64,000 nucleotides of DNA from Drosophila miranda (lineage: Eukaryota; Arthropoda; Insecta; Diptera; Drosophilidae): contig NC_046677.1 of assembly GCF_003369915.1 (NCBI RefSeq), positions 12,896,001 to 12,960,000 of the forward strand. Reading direction: 5' to 3'. The notes under the pieces were generated by a model. That model did not search any database. It saw nothing but the letters and a program-made list of their open reading frames with translations, and was not told the DNA's origin. The position numbers and the translations under genes are program-made. Positions 1-13,100 of the stretch are shown piece by piece (within the stretch, counting starts at the first letter, position 1; each line of letters begins with the position of its first letter).

Positions 1-3000
1 GATGTGTTCTGTTCACAAACAAAATCAGTTATTATTCATTTTCCTGGTACGAAAGGCAATCTGGTATTTATCTCTATTTTTCATACTTTATGCTTGACTG
101 ATTCCCCATTACGCACGAGTATTTTCATCTTCTTGGAAATATCTTTTATTATAACAACAGCCAAACAGCAATAAAACCCGAACGAGACTTCTCTCGGGAA
201 GAAACCGGGAACTACGGGCAAAATTTTATTTTTATTTTGCACGCACTTTTCGCTCTAGTATTTCGGCCAACAACATTTGACATGGCCACAAAAACTGTTT
301 TGATGTTGGCCTCACACCCCCATACCCCATCTCCGAATTTCTAATGGCTAAACAGGATTTCTGATGCGGCATAATTTTAGCTACGCATCTCTCTCTCTCA
401 CACACCCTGGCTAGTTCGCGGGTAATTTGTTTTTGACGCGTTGCCGATAATGTGGGGCCGGCTGGGGGTGGCAGTGGTGCCGGTGCCGGTGCCGGTGCCG
501 GTGCCGATGATGATGATGTCATAATTTTATTTCTGCCAAAAGTCAAAACAAAAAGCGTTTAAATTTCAACCGTCTAGTATCTCATCTCCATCCGCATTCG
601 CTGTAATTTGCATAATATTTTAATTTTGCATACTTATTGGCGCATAATTAGGTCGTTCCCCGATCTGGGGGTTCGCCCGATTAGTGGTTTGTTGTTTGAT
701 TGCCTCCCCAAAGTGGGGCAAAAAACAAATCTCGATTGTAATTTGCATAGTTGAAAGCATAATGGCAGAGCTATTTCGGAAAATCCAACCAAGTAGAAAT
801 GAATGATCCTTGAGGTTTAAAAGATCTGAGATTATACGTTTTAACATTGCTTGCAAATAATTTGCGCTAAAATAAATCTATTTATCTGTGGATTCTTGAC
901 GTAAGAATAGTCTACCAGCATCCTATCTCTATTTTGTTATTGTTAACTACCTATTGGGATTACCTTTAATCTATGGACAAATCGTTTCTCCCACCCACCA
1001 ATATCGAAACAATCCGGAGCACTCTGCCTCCGCTCCTGTTCTTTCTGCCCCACCACTTAGTTGACTCCCTCACCTGTTCTTTTTGTTTCGAATTGTATTT
1101 ACCCGTTGGACGCATCGGCAAAGGGACCACGAATGTACATACTCGCATTTTTAATAGACTTCGCGGGAATCGCTTTTAACCACCGCACCCCCACCTCTCC
1201 GACAACCACCTATCCTGGGCACAGAAACGCACTCACAAAAGCCCCACCAATCGCAAATCGAACGAACGTTTCGGGTGCCATATAATGTTTGTCTAAGATT
1301 CACGTGTGCAAACTCCGGCCACCAACCACACACCCATCGCACCACCCGCACCACACCTTTTTTCCCTAGTCACCCAATTTTTTCCCTGCCTTCTCCTCCA
1401 GGACCCAGCAGCACAAACACACTCGAAATGCCGGAGAGCGGTGCCGGATATTGGCTTCATACACCGCCAGCCAATTTTAAATTGCCAATATTGATTTATA
1501 CGCCGCATGCGTTGCTGCCACATGGGGTATCCGTGCCCCTGGTCGGAATGGAGATGGAGATGGGGATGGTGATGCGGTGGTGCGGTGGTGCGGGGGCGGG
1601 TGCATCGAGAGACTCTCAGAGGCATTGTTAAGTTGCAATTTTGCAGGTGGCGGTCGAGGATGCATGGCCAAAGACGGCGCTCCACGGCCACGGCTCCACG
1701 GGATGGACGTGGGTCCAAAGTAAATGAGCAATGGGATTTCAGGCAGTTAACGCTACCAGAATTTATTGGCCAACATGGTCCAACATTGGCCAACCTTTAA
1801 TAAGTCGTATGCAATGCAAATATATTACGCACACATATAGTACGTATGGATGTAGATACGTACATGTGGATATACGATGATGTTGGGCAACCTCAATATA
1901 ATATTACTTAACCGAAATGCAATTTGATATGCCATCAAAGCGAAAAAATTATTTGGCCAGCATTTCCCTTTGCCGTCCTCTTAATTCCCCTCACCCCACT
2001 CCCCACTCTCCACTCCCTTCTCCATCGCAGATTCGTTCCTCTGGCGGAGCTTATGTGTTTGTGATTTCCCAAATCCCATTTAAGAATTCCCTTTGTGGGA
2101 GACAGGGATACGATACTCCGAAACACACTCTCTCACGCGCACACCCAACAGTTGAACAAACTCTTTTGCATAATTCATGCAAAAAATTCAACACGACTCG
2201 GATTTGACTCCCAGAGTTGGTTGCTGCTTGTTTGCTTGTCCTGTGGCGGCTTGCTGCCGTTGTCATTTGCACTGAGGCAATCGACATGTGCTTTAAGTGC
2301 CGATACTGACAGATACTCTTACGAAAGCTAAAGGTGGCATTGCGTCACATGAATACCTCAAACCCTCAACCCGTTAAGAAATTTAACTGAAAAATGCTTT
2401 GTGATGGGTAATATTGTCTCTTGCCCCAGCTATTCATTTGGAATTGGCCTACAGATCAAGCAAAAAATGCTTGACCTTAAGCCAAGATTTATCATATCAT
2501 CTTAGAAACTGTGTAGCCTTCCAGAGAGTGCCGTGATTTTGACCCGATGCCTGCAACGCAGAGAAGGAACTATTTCCGATAATGAAAAGGATTTGAAGAC
2601 ATGTTTACTTTTTGTATGTCTTCTACATATGTGAAATGAGGAGTCTACTTATAAAGTGCGACCAGATGATCTGGCTTGATTTCCTTTGATTCTGAACCTG
2701 AACATTTCAAAGAAATTAATTACCTGCTGCCACATTGAACGTCATTATTGAGTTGTCAACTGCATTATGGACGTTTATGTCACAAAATAACCTTTTTACA
2801 CCGTTGATTTTACAATATTTTTTTTTTTTTTTTGTGATTAAATTTGTGTGTGTTTTTGCGCCCGCTGTGGATGCTTTGGAACGCTTTTTATTATAACGAC
2901 AGAAATAAATGGCAACCTTAATGAGTTTTTCACTCAAACAGTAGCGAGCATGCAAACCATCAACAAAGGGCAATTGAAAGAGACAGAGCGGCCAGCCGAC

Positions 3001-4276
3001 CATTTAAATATGGCATAAAAAAGTATTTTGAAAGGATAAACCAAAGGCTACAGAAAATATAAAAATTCTCCCATAATAAATGCACAAATAATTGTACTCC
3101 ACAGTCGTGGCCAATTAAGGGGTGTTGATGGGTTAGTGAAGGACAATGGATTGATATCAGATATGTGGCGAATTTTACCATATGACAGAGACCACGTTGA
3201 TTTATTGTTTCGGCTCAGGCGAGGCCTCCGGCAGCTGCCCCAACTTGTTGCAGCTAACAAAATTAATAATGCACAGCCCCCAATTTGATTTATAAATTTT
3301 CGTCTTGCCCCCAGGACCCAAACGAAGTGCGGAAAACAGAGGTCGTCAGAGCGGGCAGTGTGAGGAAAAGAACCCGCAGAAAAAATGGTAATAAATTTTC
3401 CATTAAATTTAATTTGCATGGTTTTAGGCGGAATCATCTTCCGTCTGAGCGCTGGCCAGCCCCTGTTTGTGGGTTAAATTTCATTATGCGTGAAAGATGC
3501 TTTCCTTATTCCTTTTCTTTTCATTGGATTGTTATTATTAAACTGTTGCAGAGAACACTGAAAAAATTACAGAAAAATCGAAACGTGAATACATTTTGGG
3601 AACTTTTTGGTTTGGGTTTTAAAGCGGTCTTAAAGCTGTCCTTGCGTTGCACTTAAGGCTGTCGTCCATCCGCGTGAGTGGAGCTGGTGAGAAAGGGGAG
3701 TGGAGTCCATTGCATCCGCATCCTGTCTGCAGCGTTAGGGGTCTGGCATTGTCTTTACCGCCGGCCGTTATGCGGAAAAGGAGCATCGATATTGTCCTTT
3801 ACTTTTGCTCTCCCATCTTCGGTTCCACTCCTGCGAGCTCTGCTTTTATTGTTATTTCGCCTGCATCATTATTTCAGTTGGCGCCTTGGCACTGCCAGGG
3901 CTGTAAGAGAGCTCCTTGCCGTGCCCTGCCTCCTCTTTTCTGGCTACTGTGGCGGTGTCCTTTGCCATTGTTATGGGGCAAGAGCAAGAGCTGGAGTAGG
4001 AGAAGGAGAAGGAGCAGGAGACATTGCTGCCGCACTGGCCTGGCCTTGCTGGTGTTGTTGTTGTTGCTTTTGTTTTTGTTTTTGTCGTTGTAGATAAAGA
4101 TAAATAGTCTCAGATAACGCTCAGTTATTTGCAAACAAATACAATTGCGGTTCATTGATGGCGGTTTCATTTCGCTCCCTGTCCCCCAAAGAGATGCGGT
4201 GAAGCAGCAGAATAGAAAGCGGATGGCTGTATGCCCATTATTCTGCGGTTCCTGAATGGTCTCCCGTTGCCTGTGG
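1..4276. other. gene-free flank downstream of the aminopeptidase
   Basis: I see no coding exon with family similarity or paired splice sites on either strand. The stretch holds simple-sequence DNA: a GGTGCC array at 476-505, GATG-rich DNA at 1540-1600, a poly-T run at 2819-2833, and GAGAAGG and TTGTTG tracts at 3990-4085. The longest reading frames here are short and low in complexity. The part next to 4276 should contain the 3' untranslated region of the minus-strand aminopeptidase. Confidence 0.6.
476..517. repeat. GGTGCC hexamer array followed by GAT repeats
   Basis: Five units of GGTGCC run from 476 to 505 and are followed directly by four GAT units. It is a compound microsatellite with no coding context. 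Confidence 0.85.
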
Positions 4277-6619
4277 TTAGTCTTCTACCGAGGTATCGTC
4301 AGCGGACTCCAGAATATTATCGATGAACACCAACTGGTCGAACGTATAATTGATGAACTCTGCATACCACTTTCCAGCATTGCTCAGCCATTTCTAAAAA
4401 TTGAGATGCTGAAGAGTAGGGCGCACTATGTAACAGTTTTTCTTATGAAATCTTACCGCAATCGCCATGGAACTCTCCGGGGACACGCCCCAGAAGCCGT
4501 TAGTCACTCCGACAACCAATGCCATCAGGGGCTCGAACTCGTCCTCGTCGACGAGGTACTTGAGGACATTCAGCGCGGTCGACCAACTGATCCGCTTGTT
4601 CTTCCAGAGAAACAGAGCATCGCTCACAATTTGCGCCCGATTCAGCACGTGAATGCTCTGGTGGTCCTCCGACAGAGCTTTTGCAATCAGATCCCAGTTC
4701 TTCTCGTCGTAGTTAACCCTGTAATAGCCCATGGCCTGGACATTGAAGATGATCCAATCGTTGTCGGGAACGAAGACGTCCAGGTTCAGCAGCGGACTGT
4801 TGGCCGGAAAGAAGGCCTTCGGTCTGGTGTCACTGAAGTTCTGCTCGCTCTGGGTCGTGTATGTCAGGGGAATCCACCAGACCTCCTTCCGGGAGTCGTT
4901 GAAGGAGAAGTGGTTCTGAATGAGTACCAGGCTAGTATTCCTTATCACATTCACCACCGGATAGCCGTTCTGGAGTATCCATGTGTCCATGATGGCCTTG
5001 ACGTAAGCGTAAACGGGCAGGGATTTGGCACGGTCACTGGCCTGCTGGATGCTCTCAAAAAACTGATCCGTTGTCGCGCTGGCAAATGCATACTGGTACA
5101 GGTACCGATGGATGGCATCAAGGAAGGTCGTATTTCCCACCATACCCTCCGCCATGTGCAGCACGGACGTTGCCTTCTGGTACGCGTATTTATTGGAAGT
5201 GTTCGCTTGTATATCCTTGATGGACACGAATATGCCACCGCTATCTGCCTCGTGCATCAGGGTCGTCTCTCGATACTTAGCCAGAATCCTGCGACCAAGT
5301 CTCGGATACAAATGATCAATGCCCAAAACTTCAAAGTAGCCGTTGAGGCCCTCCATCAGCCAGACATCAGTCCACCAGGCGACGGTGATCAGGTTGCCGA
5401 ACCACATGTGAGCTATTTCGTGAGAGATTAACTGCAGGGCCTGCAACCTAAAACGGGACGGCTCGGAGATGTCAGGTTCGTCGGTTTGCAGTATTAAGTC
5501 GCTGGAGTAGACTACCAGGCCCCAGTTCTCTATGGCATCGGTGGGATACTTTTCCACCGCCAGCTGATCGATTTTGTTCAGGGGGAGGACCATGTCGAGC
5601 ACTTGCCCAAAGTATTCGAGGAACAAAGGAGCCTTTTGAGAGGCGAATGTCGTGAGCCTGAGGTCGCTGAACCTGGCGCAGGTGCGGATTCGGACGGGAC
5701 TTGGACCACCAGTCTGACTGAAAGTGCAGGTTAAGTTGTTAATGGAGAAGGCCAGTAAGTAGGTCGGCATTAGTGGCGTCATCTCGTGAACCGACCACAC
5801 GTAGTCCTTCATTTCCTTGCTGTGGGATGCGAAAATAATACTAATAGTAGTAGGAGTCTTTGGATTATCGAATATTTGGTTTACTTACTGGGCCAACACT
5901 GATACCACTTTCATGTTGCTGAAGCTCTGGAAGCGCTTGTGGTGGCCCAGGGTCACATTGAAAGTGGCCTTAAGGGCGGGCTCGTCGAAACAGGGCATGG
6001 TGTACCTCATGGAGCGGGGCTCAAAGTGGGTGAGAGAGTACCAGCTGGGCACATGAGCGGAAGATGAGAAAGGGTCTTGTCGCGAGACTTAGTGGGAGGA
6101 GACCTACCTTTTCTGCAGCGACACCACATCCGTGGAGTAGACCAAAAAGTAGCCCCCTCTTCTGTTCTCCGACATTCGTCGACCGAACTCGATATTCAGA
6201 CTGTAGTACCTACCCTCTTTCAAGTAATTGTCCACTTTTATTATTAGATAGTCCAACTTTCTATTAAAGTTGAACTCCATAACTTCGTACTTGTTCAGTG
6301 TGTTCCATTCCAGAAGTCGGGTTTTTCCCAACTTAATGCTGAAGTCATTGGCGTGGAGCACCACCACGTCTGTGGACTCGTGGACGAAGAATGAAATGTT
6401 CACGGCGCCCTCGTAGCCAAAGGTGGACGAGCTCTCCAGGCGGGTAAGCAACTTCAGTTCATAGTGAAGGGGCACCAGCGTCGTTGGCAGTCGGGGGCTG
6501 TCGTAGTACGTAGTCTTCACTGCATCAGCACCAAGACATAGGCCTAGAAGGATCAACAGGTAATAAATCGCGACATTTGGTCTACCGACTCGCGGAACAC
6601 CAGATAGACATATCGACAT
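4277..6619 (-). CDS. secreted M1-family (aminopeptidase N-like) zinc aminopeptidase, C-terminally short
   Basis: Four exons on the minus strand: 6619-6108, 6044-5889, 5819-4457 and 4393-4277, all with GT-AG introns and matching phases, giving 715 residues. An in-frame ATG at 6658 would add 13 residues; I prefer 6619 because it places the hydrophobic signal peptide (about residues 16-28) nearest the start. The zinc site is intact: HEIAH at 356-360 with the third ligand E379 in WLMEG, exactly 18 residues later. The usual GAMEN exopeptidase motif reads DAIEN, with Glu at 320. An MPCFDEPALKATF segment at the exon 2 position is typical of the family. The enzyme should remove N-terminal residues from peptides outside the cell. 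The protein ends about 200-300 residues earlier than normal, inside the C-terminal ERAP1-like domain, and has no visible membrane or GPI anchor. Family assignment is secure; whether the short end is functional is not. Confidence 0.9.
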
Positions 6620-9600
6620 TGCTGACTTCTGGTATACATCAAAAGTCAGCAAACACAACAGCTACAACTGGTATCTGAAACTTTGAGCTGGACGTCGCAA
6701 GAATACTGAAACAATTTGAAAAATTCGAAACACATAAATTTGATCAATAATTTGACAACTTAATAATTAACTACTTATAGATCACACCAATCGTTCAGCA
6801 AGAAGAGATTTTAAATTGCGTAGGGGGGGAACTCAGATTCCCCAGCCAGTGCTCCTTGACAGTTAAATGGCTAATCTTCCTCATCATAGTCCACAGAGTT
6901 TATCTTGTAGAAAAGAATTTCTGAAACGTGACAGCTAAACATATTAATAAAGGCTTACGGCTTCGAATTGGAGTAGGCCTACGGAGTAGGCTCACGCACG
7001 TACGAAAATTGCCATCTCTAGCTTGAGGCACAAGTCGCTCTCTCAGCCTCGCTGCCTGCGAACTACGAAATTAGCTCTTAGCGATCAACGAGAATAAAGA
7101 GAAATGCATCGAAATTATTCTGTGTTTAACTCAGTCTCGGGGTTGCCATCAGTGCAGGAGAGATCGTTTGGGCTTTTTTATCTGCCACCCTGTGCCGATC
7201 TCCAGGTTGTACCGTCACCAAGGTCCTGGAGGGTGATCGCCGTACGATTGATATCCAACATTTGCTTACTTCGAGTTTTTGGAGTATTGAAGCCTTTTAG
7301 TAGTCAGACAATTGACACGTAAAATTATTCGAGTTCACAGCCCACTGCTGTGCTGGAGATCATCCAAACAAATATATTTTAAATAGAAAATTGTTGCCTT
7401 TGGGTGTGGTAAGAGCACACCTTATTCACAACTCGGTCACGTTTGCAATGGGAGACGCACCGACACCCAGGGCCCAATCAGATGCATCTGCATCCGTCTA
7501 ATCAATGGAAATGCATCCAAATTGGTACAGTTATCTGAGGCTCGGAGCTCGGGGTTATTTAATGGCCCATTCCCATCCCCCCCATTCTCACGGCGTTCCA
7601 CAATCCGGGGCTTTGCCAGCCATCGGGTTGAGAGAGGGACGCCGGGCCAAAAGTAAAAGTTACATTCCCAGATCGCCTAGCTGCGTCTTGACTTACTTTC
7701 CAGCTTTCACTTGTGGGCTGGGCTGGCTGAAAGTTGTTCAACTTTTGCGCTACGCTACGTGCGTTTGTCGATTTGCGTATGGCTGTTTCTGTTTTTGTAT
7801 CTGTGTGGGGCAAGGGGCATACGGGATTGTGCGTGGCGTGTGTGTGTGTGTGCCCTGGGCTGTGCGCCAAAAAGTATGTTAAGCACTTTGGTCTCAGTTT
7901 GCCGGCGCACTTTTGGCACACCCGTATCAGGCTTGCGATTTATACGTGCATGTAATATGTGTAATTTATGACTTGACAGGATGTGTGCGCTTAAATTATG
8001 TGCAAAATGCTCGCAAAAGCCGCCCGGGCTTTTGGGGCTAAAAAATAAACTTTTCCAGAAAACTTTTTCCGCCCCCCTCCCAAAAAATGTGAATCCCAAA
8101 TACTATTGACAGTCCGATGTTGGTCTGTTACACTGTGCAACTGCAGATTCCAGCATAATTATGCATATTTACGTGTCACATATCGATTCCCGCTATCGTA
8201 TTCCAAAGCGCAGTACGGATCAGGTCGTTAGTTTGACAGGAGAATGGAAATGGGACGAAAAGTGTTATAATTTTGTTTTTACTACAAAATGTAATGAATG
8301 GACTTCGCGAAAGGTTTTTTCGATAAGTATTGTCATAAATTTACATATGTACATATTTTGCAAAGAAACCACCAGAATGGACAATATTTAATATTAAATA
8401 TATTATCAACGTATGCTCATTAATTTAGAGCAAACGTTAGTTAACCCATTATCTATTTTGTATGGGGAACTGCTAGCGACTGTTTCACCATAATTCTTTT
8501 CTCTAGTGGCTAGGCCTGAGTCCACAGATGGCTGTCCATTGGGCCCTTCCCAGAATTTTACAAAGCCCAATCGGATTAAGCCTTATGCCTTTTGGATATC
8601 GCCAGCATCCGCACCAGCTCCCTAACACTGTCCCCGCTCTCTCCACGCATTTGTTCATCTCGATCCGGACCCTAAATGAATTTTCATTTCCAATTACTTT
8701 ACAATTTTGCTTTTGTGTGTGCCTGATGACTTGGCTCCATCCCACACCCGCTACTTCTCCCACTGCCACTCCTGTTCCTGCGCTCAGTCAGTCTTTGTCT
8801 GCACTCTGCTGGCATTACAATTCGATTTCCTAATTTTCAATTTTACACGTTTGGCAAACACTCGAGTAGAACAACCCAGATCGAAAACAGGACAAGACCC
8901 GAGAGCTCAAAGCTGCCAGAGTCCTCATCCACATCCTCATCGCTCCGCCATCCGTATGCAGCGTCGGGCTAGAGAGAGACTTTTGAGAAATTTTAATTAA
9001 AATTGAATTTTCTTGCATTTAATTAAAAGCTTAGCTGGCGCGCATGAAAAATGAGAGAAGCCAAAGAAAAACTATTTTCGATGTGGATGCCGAAGTGGAT
9101 GCGGATGCGGATGAGGATGCGGGTGCGGATGTGGCAGGGCAGAGCACTCGAGCAGAAGAGCCATGCACTCGTTGTTGCACCAGAGATATGAGAATCATCA
9201 TCGTCAGCTGGCTAAGGCCAGGTCAGGAGCCACCCACACCCATCCGCCTGCATATGCATCCTTAGCGAAAAAGGAAACGGAGCTGCAAATATTTTTGTCT
9301 GTTTGCCCAGGCAAAAGCTCAGGACTAGGCCGACTATCCTCCGCAGCTGTCTGACAGCTCCTGTCAAAATAGGCACCTAATCTCTGTGCAGCAATATTGT
9401 TTGACAAGCAAGAAGACTGAGCCCACTTTACCCCCTCACCGATTATGCTATTTAAAGCTTATGCAATTGATTTCCACCAAAGACAATTGTCCGAAATTTC
9501 AAACATTTTGCGGGTCTACGGTTGCCAATAGCCATGCCAATTGGATGTTACGCTGCGGCAGGCTAATTAAGCTGTGTGCCACAGAATGGTCGAAAATTGT

Positions 9601-9933
9601 TTATGCCGCAGCATTTTCCAATATTTCCGGCCACGCACATGCATCGCAAATGTTGCACGGAAGCGGTAGTCTCGCAGAAGGCGGCCACACGGAAAGATTC
9701 GACAGGCAATTTTTGTCCGGCTTAGCGATAGTTTCTAATTGACCGCAATGAGCCAGGCCAGCCAAGGGTTAAACGTATCATTTAACCACTCGTAGGTACC
9801 AAACAGTAACAAGAGACTGAGCAGCCCTTCCAACAAGATAAATGTTAAAGTAACTATTTAGTAACATATACATTTAATCAAAATTAAAAACTATTTATAA
9901 AGAAACAAGTCGTCAGAACTCAGCAGAACTCAC
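6620..9933. other. gene-free interval upstream of the aminopeptidase
   Basis: The aminopeptidase promoter and 5' leader must lie at the left edge, but no clear TATA or initiator stands out. The rest is non-coding in my reading: GT-rich DNA near 7840, GATGCG repeats at 9078-9131, and reading frames that have neither family similarity nor splice-site support. Confidence 0.5.
9078..9131. repeat. GATGCG-type imperfect hexamer repeat
   Basis: Imperfect GATGCG/GATGAG/GGTGCG units run through this stretch. They translate as an Asp/Ala-rich string, which is a repeat artefact and not a protein. Confidence 0.7.
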
Positions 9934-10148
9934 TTGAAAGTGACCTCCCTGAAGGGCGTGCCTGTAGTGCCGAGAATAGTGGCCAGCCAGTGGCTGGTAG
10001 CGTCAACAACGATCTTCACCAGACACCCGTCCCTTAGATTGAGCATCATTTCTTTCATCTCGAGGTTCAGACGACGGGAGGCGGCCCGACCATACGTGGA
10101 AAAAGAGACAACCGTAGTACCTGGCCGTATTCGCCGTTCTGTTTTACG
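9934..10148 (-). pseudogene. N-terminal piece of a ubiquitin-conjugating (E2, UBC-fold) domain
   Basis: About 71 open codons on the minus strand resemble the first third of an E2 fold. There is a basic helix (SRRLNLEMKEMM), then GC at the position of the conserved small residue and Cys, then HWLATILGTTGTPF, which matches the HWxATIxGPxxTPY core of the family. The frame stops (TGA at 9932-9930), but a strong splice donor, AA|GTGAGT, sits just before the stop. I found no exon carrying the catalytic-Cys half (HPNI...ICLD) anywhere downstream, and upstream the frame is closed by TAG at 10151. Neighbouring DNA up to about 10520 has codon-like stretches in shifting frames. The simplest reading is a decayed or fragmentary E2 copy; an active gene with a distant exon is the alternative. 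Confidence 0.45.
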
Positions 10149-13100
10149 CTACTTGGCCTTCCCCGGGTTGGTGGACACTGTGGAACAGCGATGGCGTAGA
10201 GTATTTTGTTGGGCTTGACGACCAACCATTTCTATAAAAGGTTCGACGATCATGAGCGGGAGACGTACGAATGAGACCACCGACTCGACGTTCTGATTGT
10301 GGCGACTAGATTTGCATACAGAATGAAAGATTTATAGCTCGAGGGCAATGAAAGTGTCTTGCCGCAACACCTTTGACGACCATGAAATCGAGGGATTTCC
10401 TGGACAGACTGACAAGTCGGCGGCATGCGCTGATTCTGTACAAGGAACGACACTTCAGAGTAGAGCTGGGCCCATATTCGCCAAATCGCGGTGGTCCAAC
10501 ACGTTGTCTTCAGTGTTCCCCTGTTCGGTGCAGTGTAAGTGCTTCCTTGTTGGTAATATTTGGCATTTATCATTCTGTCTCGTGCTTTTCTGTTTTCAGC
10601 CTAGATTGGACCGGAAGTCCGCCGTGAACTTCTAAATTAGATTTATACTTCTTCAAGATACGATGCGATGCGATGTATCCTTCGGCGATTATCTTTTACT
10701 ACTCGAGCACAACGGCGCGCCGCGGCGCCCCCTTAAATACTTGTCGACCGATCTCTCATTTGGTTCATCGCAACTAGTCCAAGTTAATTACAAGTTATTT
10801 TTTGCATCTGCCCTTACCCTTCCCCGTACCTTTATGCCCCCACCAGCTTCCCCTGTACATGGTAAGAAAACCAATCAATGCATAGTTGATATTTCTTGGC
10901 CATTCTGCGTCAGATAGATAAAATGTTGCACAATTTCCTCCGCTGACCAGCTGGGCAACCAGGCGATCAATGGCCGTCCATCCTCATGCACCACAACGCT
11001 ATGCTGTGGCTGATGCCACATAATTGTTTTAAATTTTTCATAAATTCCTCCTCAAAATGTTGCACGATAAAAATGCTTCCCGACTTTAGGGGAGGACTGT
11101 AGGTAAATTTTCGACCCGAGACTCCTTGAGATACCGTTACCAGCTACCAGAGAGTACACAGCTCCAGCTATAGCGGTGGCATAAATAGTTTAATATAAAA
11201 TGCAGACAAAGGCCTGAACCTGGACTGGGCTGCGTTCTGGGGCTGGGTGCTGCTGTTGCTGCTGGGCCCTGGGCTCATCTCATGCCCATGAGAGACCCAT
11301 GAGATGCATAGTTTGTGCAGCTATCGGAGCACCTCCACCTCCCAGCTTTCCTTTTGTCTTGTGGCAAGAGGGAAAATATTTAATGCACCCACAATATTTT
11401 GCTTGGCTGGCAAGTGATAATGCACCCGCCTTGAACTGCAAAAATGGAAAGCGAACCCAGCCCCCATCCATTCTCATGGCCATGGGACCTCGTCTTGGCC
11501 ATTGGCAGGACAACAAAGGACGACCAAGGGGCGTGCCGCTAGTCGTCAAAGCAGCACAAAGTCTGCTCTACCCTGCTCTTTCCTTTCTGGTTCGCTTTTT
11601 ATATGCATATTCAACAGTGTGGAAATAATAAAGCCAACTTGTGCCGACAGTTATAGTTGCTTGTACACTTGTCTAGAAACAGTGGAGAGATGCCGGAAAC
11701 AGGAAGCACTCATTGCCGGCCCAGACTGCTGCCAGGAGGAAAGGAGCCCAGCCGAAGCAAAGCCGGCGCCGATGGAAAACGAGACCTTCGACATTTGACT
11801 CTCGTCGTACCCTGTCTCTCTGTCTGTGTCTCTGTCTCTGGACTGCATCTGGCTTTCAATGCATAAAATGTATAGCCCTAAGTGATAATAGCACTCGATG
11901 ATGTTTTTTATCGTGGGCTTCTCTCTTGCTTTAAGTGTTGGTTTCAAGAAGACTGCTAGCCATGAAATCTAAAATCCACCTGAAACACTGCGAAGCAATG
12001 ATTTGCCTCCCACAAATAAAAGCCAAATAAAAATAAATAAAGGCAAATAAATATTGAAAATATCTTGTGTTTTTTTTCTTTTTGAATATTTTCCTATTTT
12101 TCGCAAATTTCATAATTTGAGATTGACATAATTATATTTACATTTTCTCACAAGGAACAACCCAACCGTATTTAACTAATTTGCCATTCAAATCACGCTC
12201 CAATCGAACCCATCAAACACTGCATGCTTGTCAAATGAAATTGAAAGTGACATTTATGACACAGACATTGTCATCATCATCATCATCAGTGCCAGAGTCA
12301 GAGTCTGAATCAGAATCAGGATCAGAGTCGACGTCATTCTGCAGCAAGCCCGCCTTCTGGCATTGATTTGAATTCTGTCAACAATTTCGCAACACGGACG
12401 ACTGACAACTGCTTAGGTTAGGGCGCAACTGATTTGCCAACTCATTTTGCCGGCAGACAGGAGGAAAATTTAATTGTTGTCAATCTGTGACATGTCCAAA
12501 TTAGAGCTGCCTGTTGTTTCATTCTGGTTTGTCTGTTGGCAAGCCACAAGTTAATTTCTCAATGTCTGGAAAATATATGAGAATGTCGAGAAAAGCGAAA
12601 ATAAAAGGTTATCTGTCATCTCTGACTTCTTCCCACCCTGCATGCTTTCCCTCTGAAGTTCTTTGTCAATGTCAGGGGGGTAACTGCTCTCCTACCTTGT
12701 CCAGAATATCCTGCGGCCTATTTCCATGCTTTGACAATGCTTTGTCCCCCTCTGTGTGCACTCCCAATTTGCTTTCTTCTCAGCTGCTTTCTTTTTCCGC
12801 TCGTCCTCCTTTCCGCATTATTGTCATTTGCGCCATAATTATTTTCCCAACTCCCCATCGTGAAATGCACTGGACGTGAATATCCACCCTTCGTGTGGTT
12901 CCCCGGGATGTGGCAACATTTTGCTTGTCACGCGAATGTTTCGTGTCAGATTTTACGCTGCTGCCCGGCTACTTTTCTGCAGGAAATGTATATACTGTTT
13001 AAATGTATTTGAACCCATATAGCTTGCCTTTTCCATATTCTACATTTACATTGGTATGTAACCGTCGCATTCGTGTTTTAGTGGAAAACCGCGTGGCACG

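Noticed and set aside
1293..1793. 166-codon minus-strand frame
   Set aside because: It is Pro/His/Arg-rich from repetitive GATGG-type DNA, with open frames on both strands.
4256..5431. 391-codon plus-strand frame
   Set aside because: It lies exactly antisense to the large aminopeptidase exon; the minus strand carries the zinc motif and consistent splicing.
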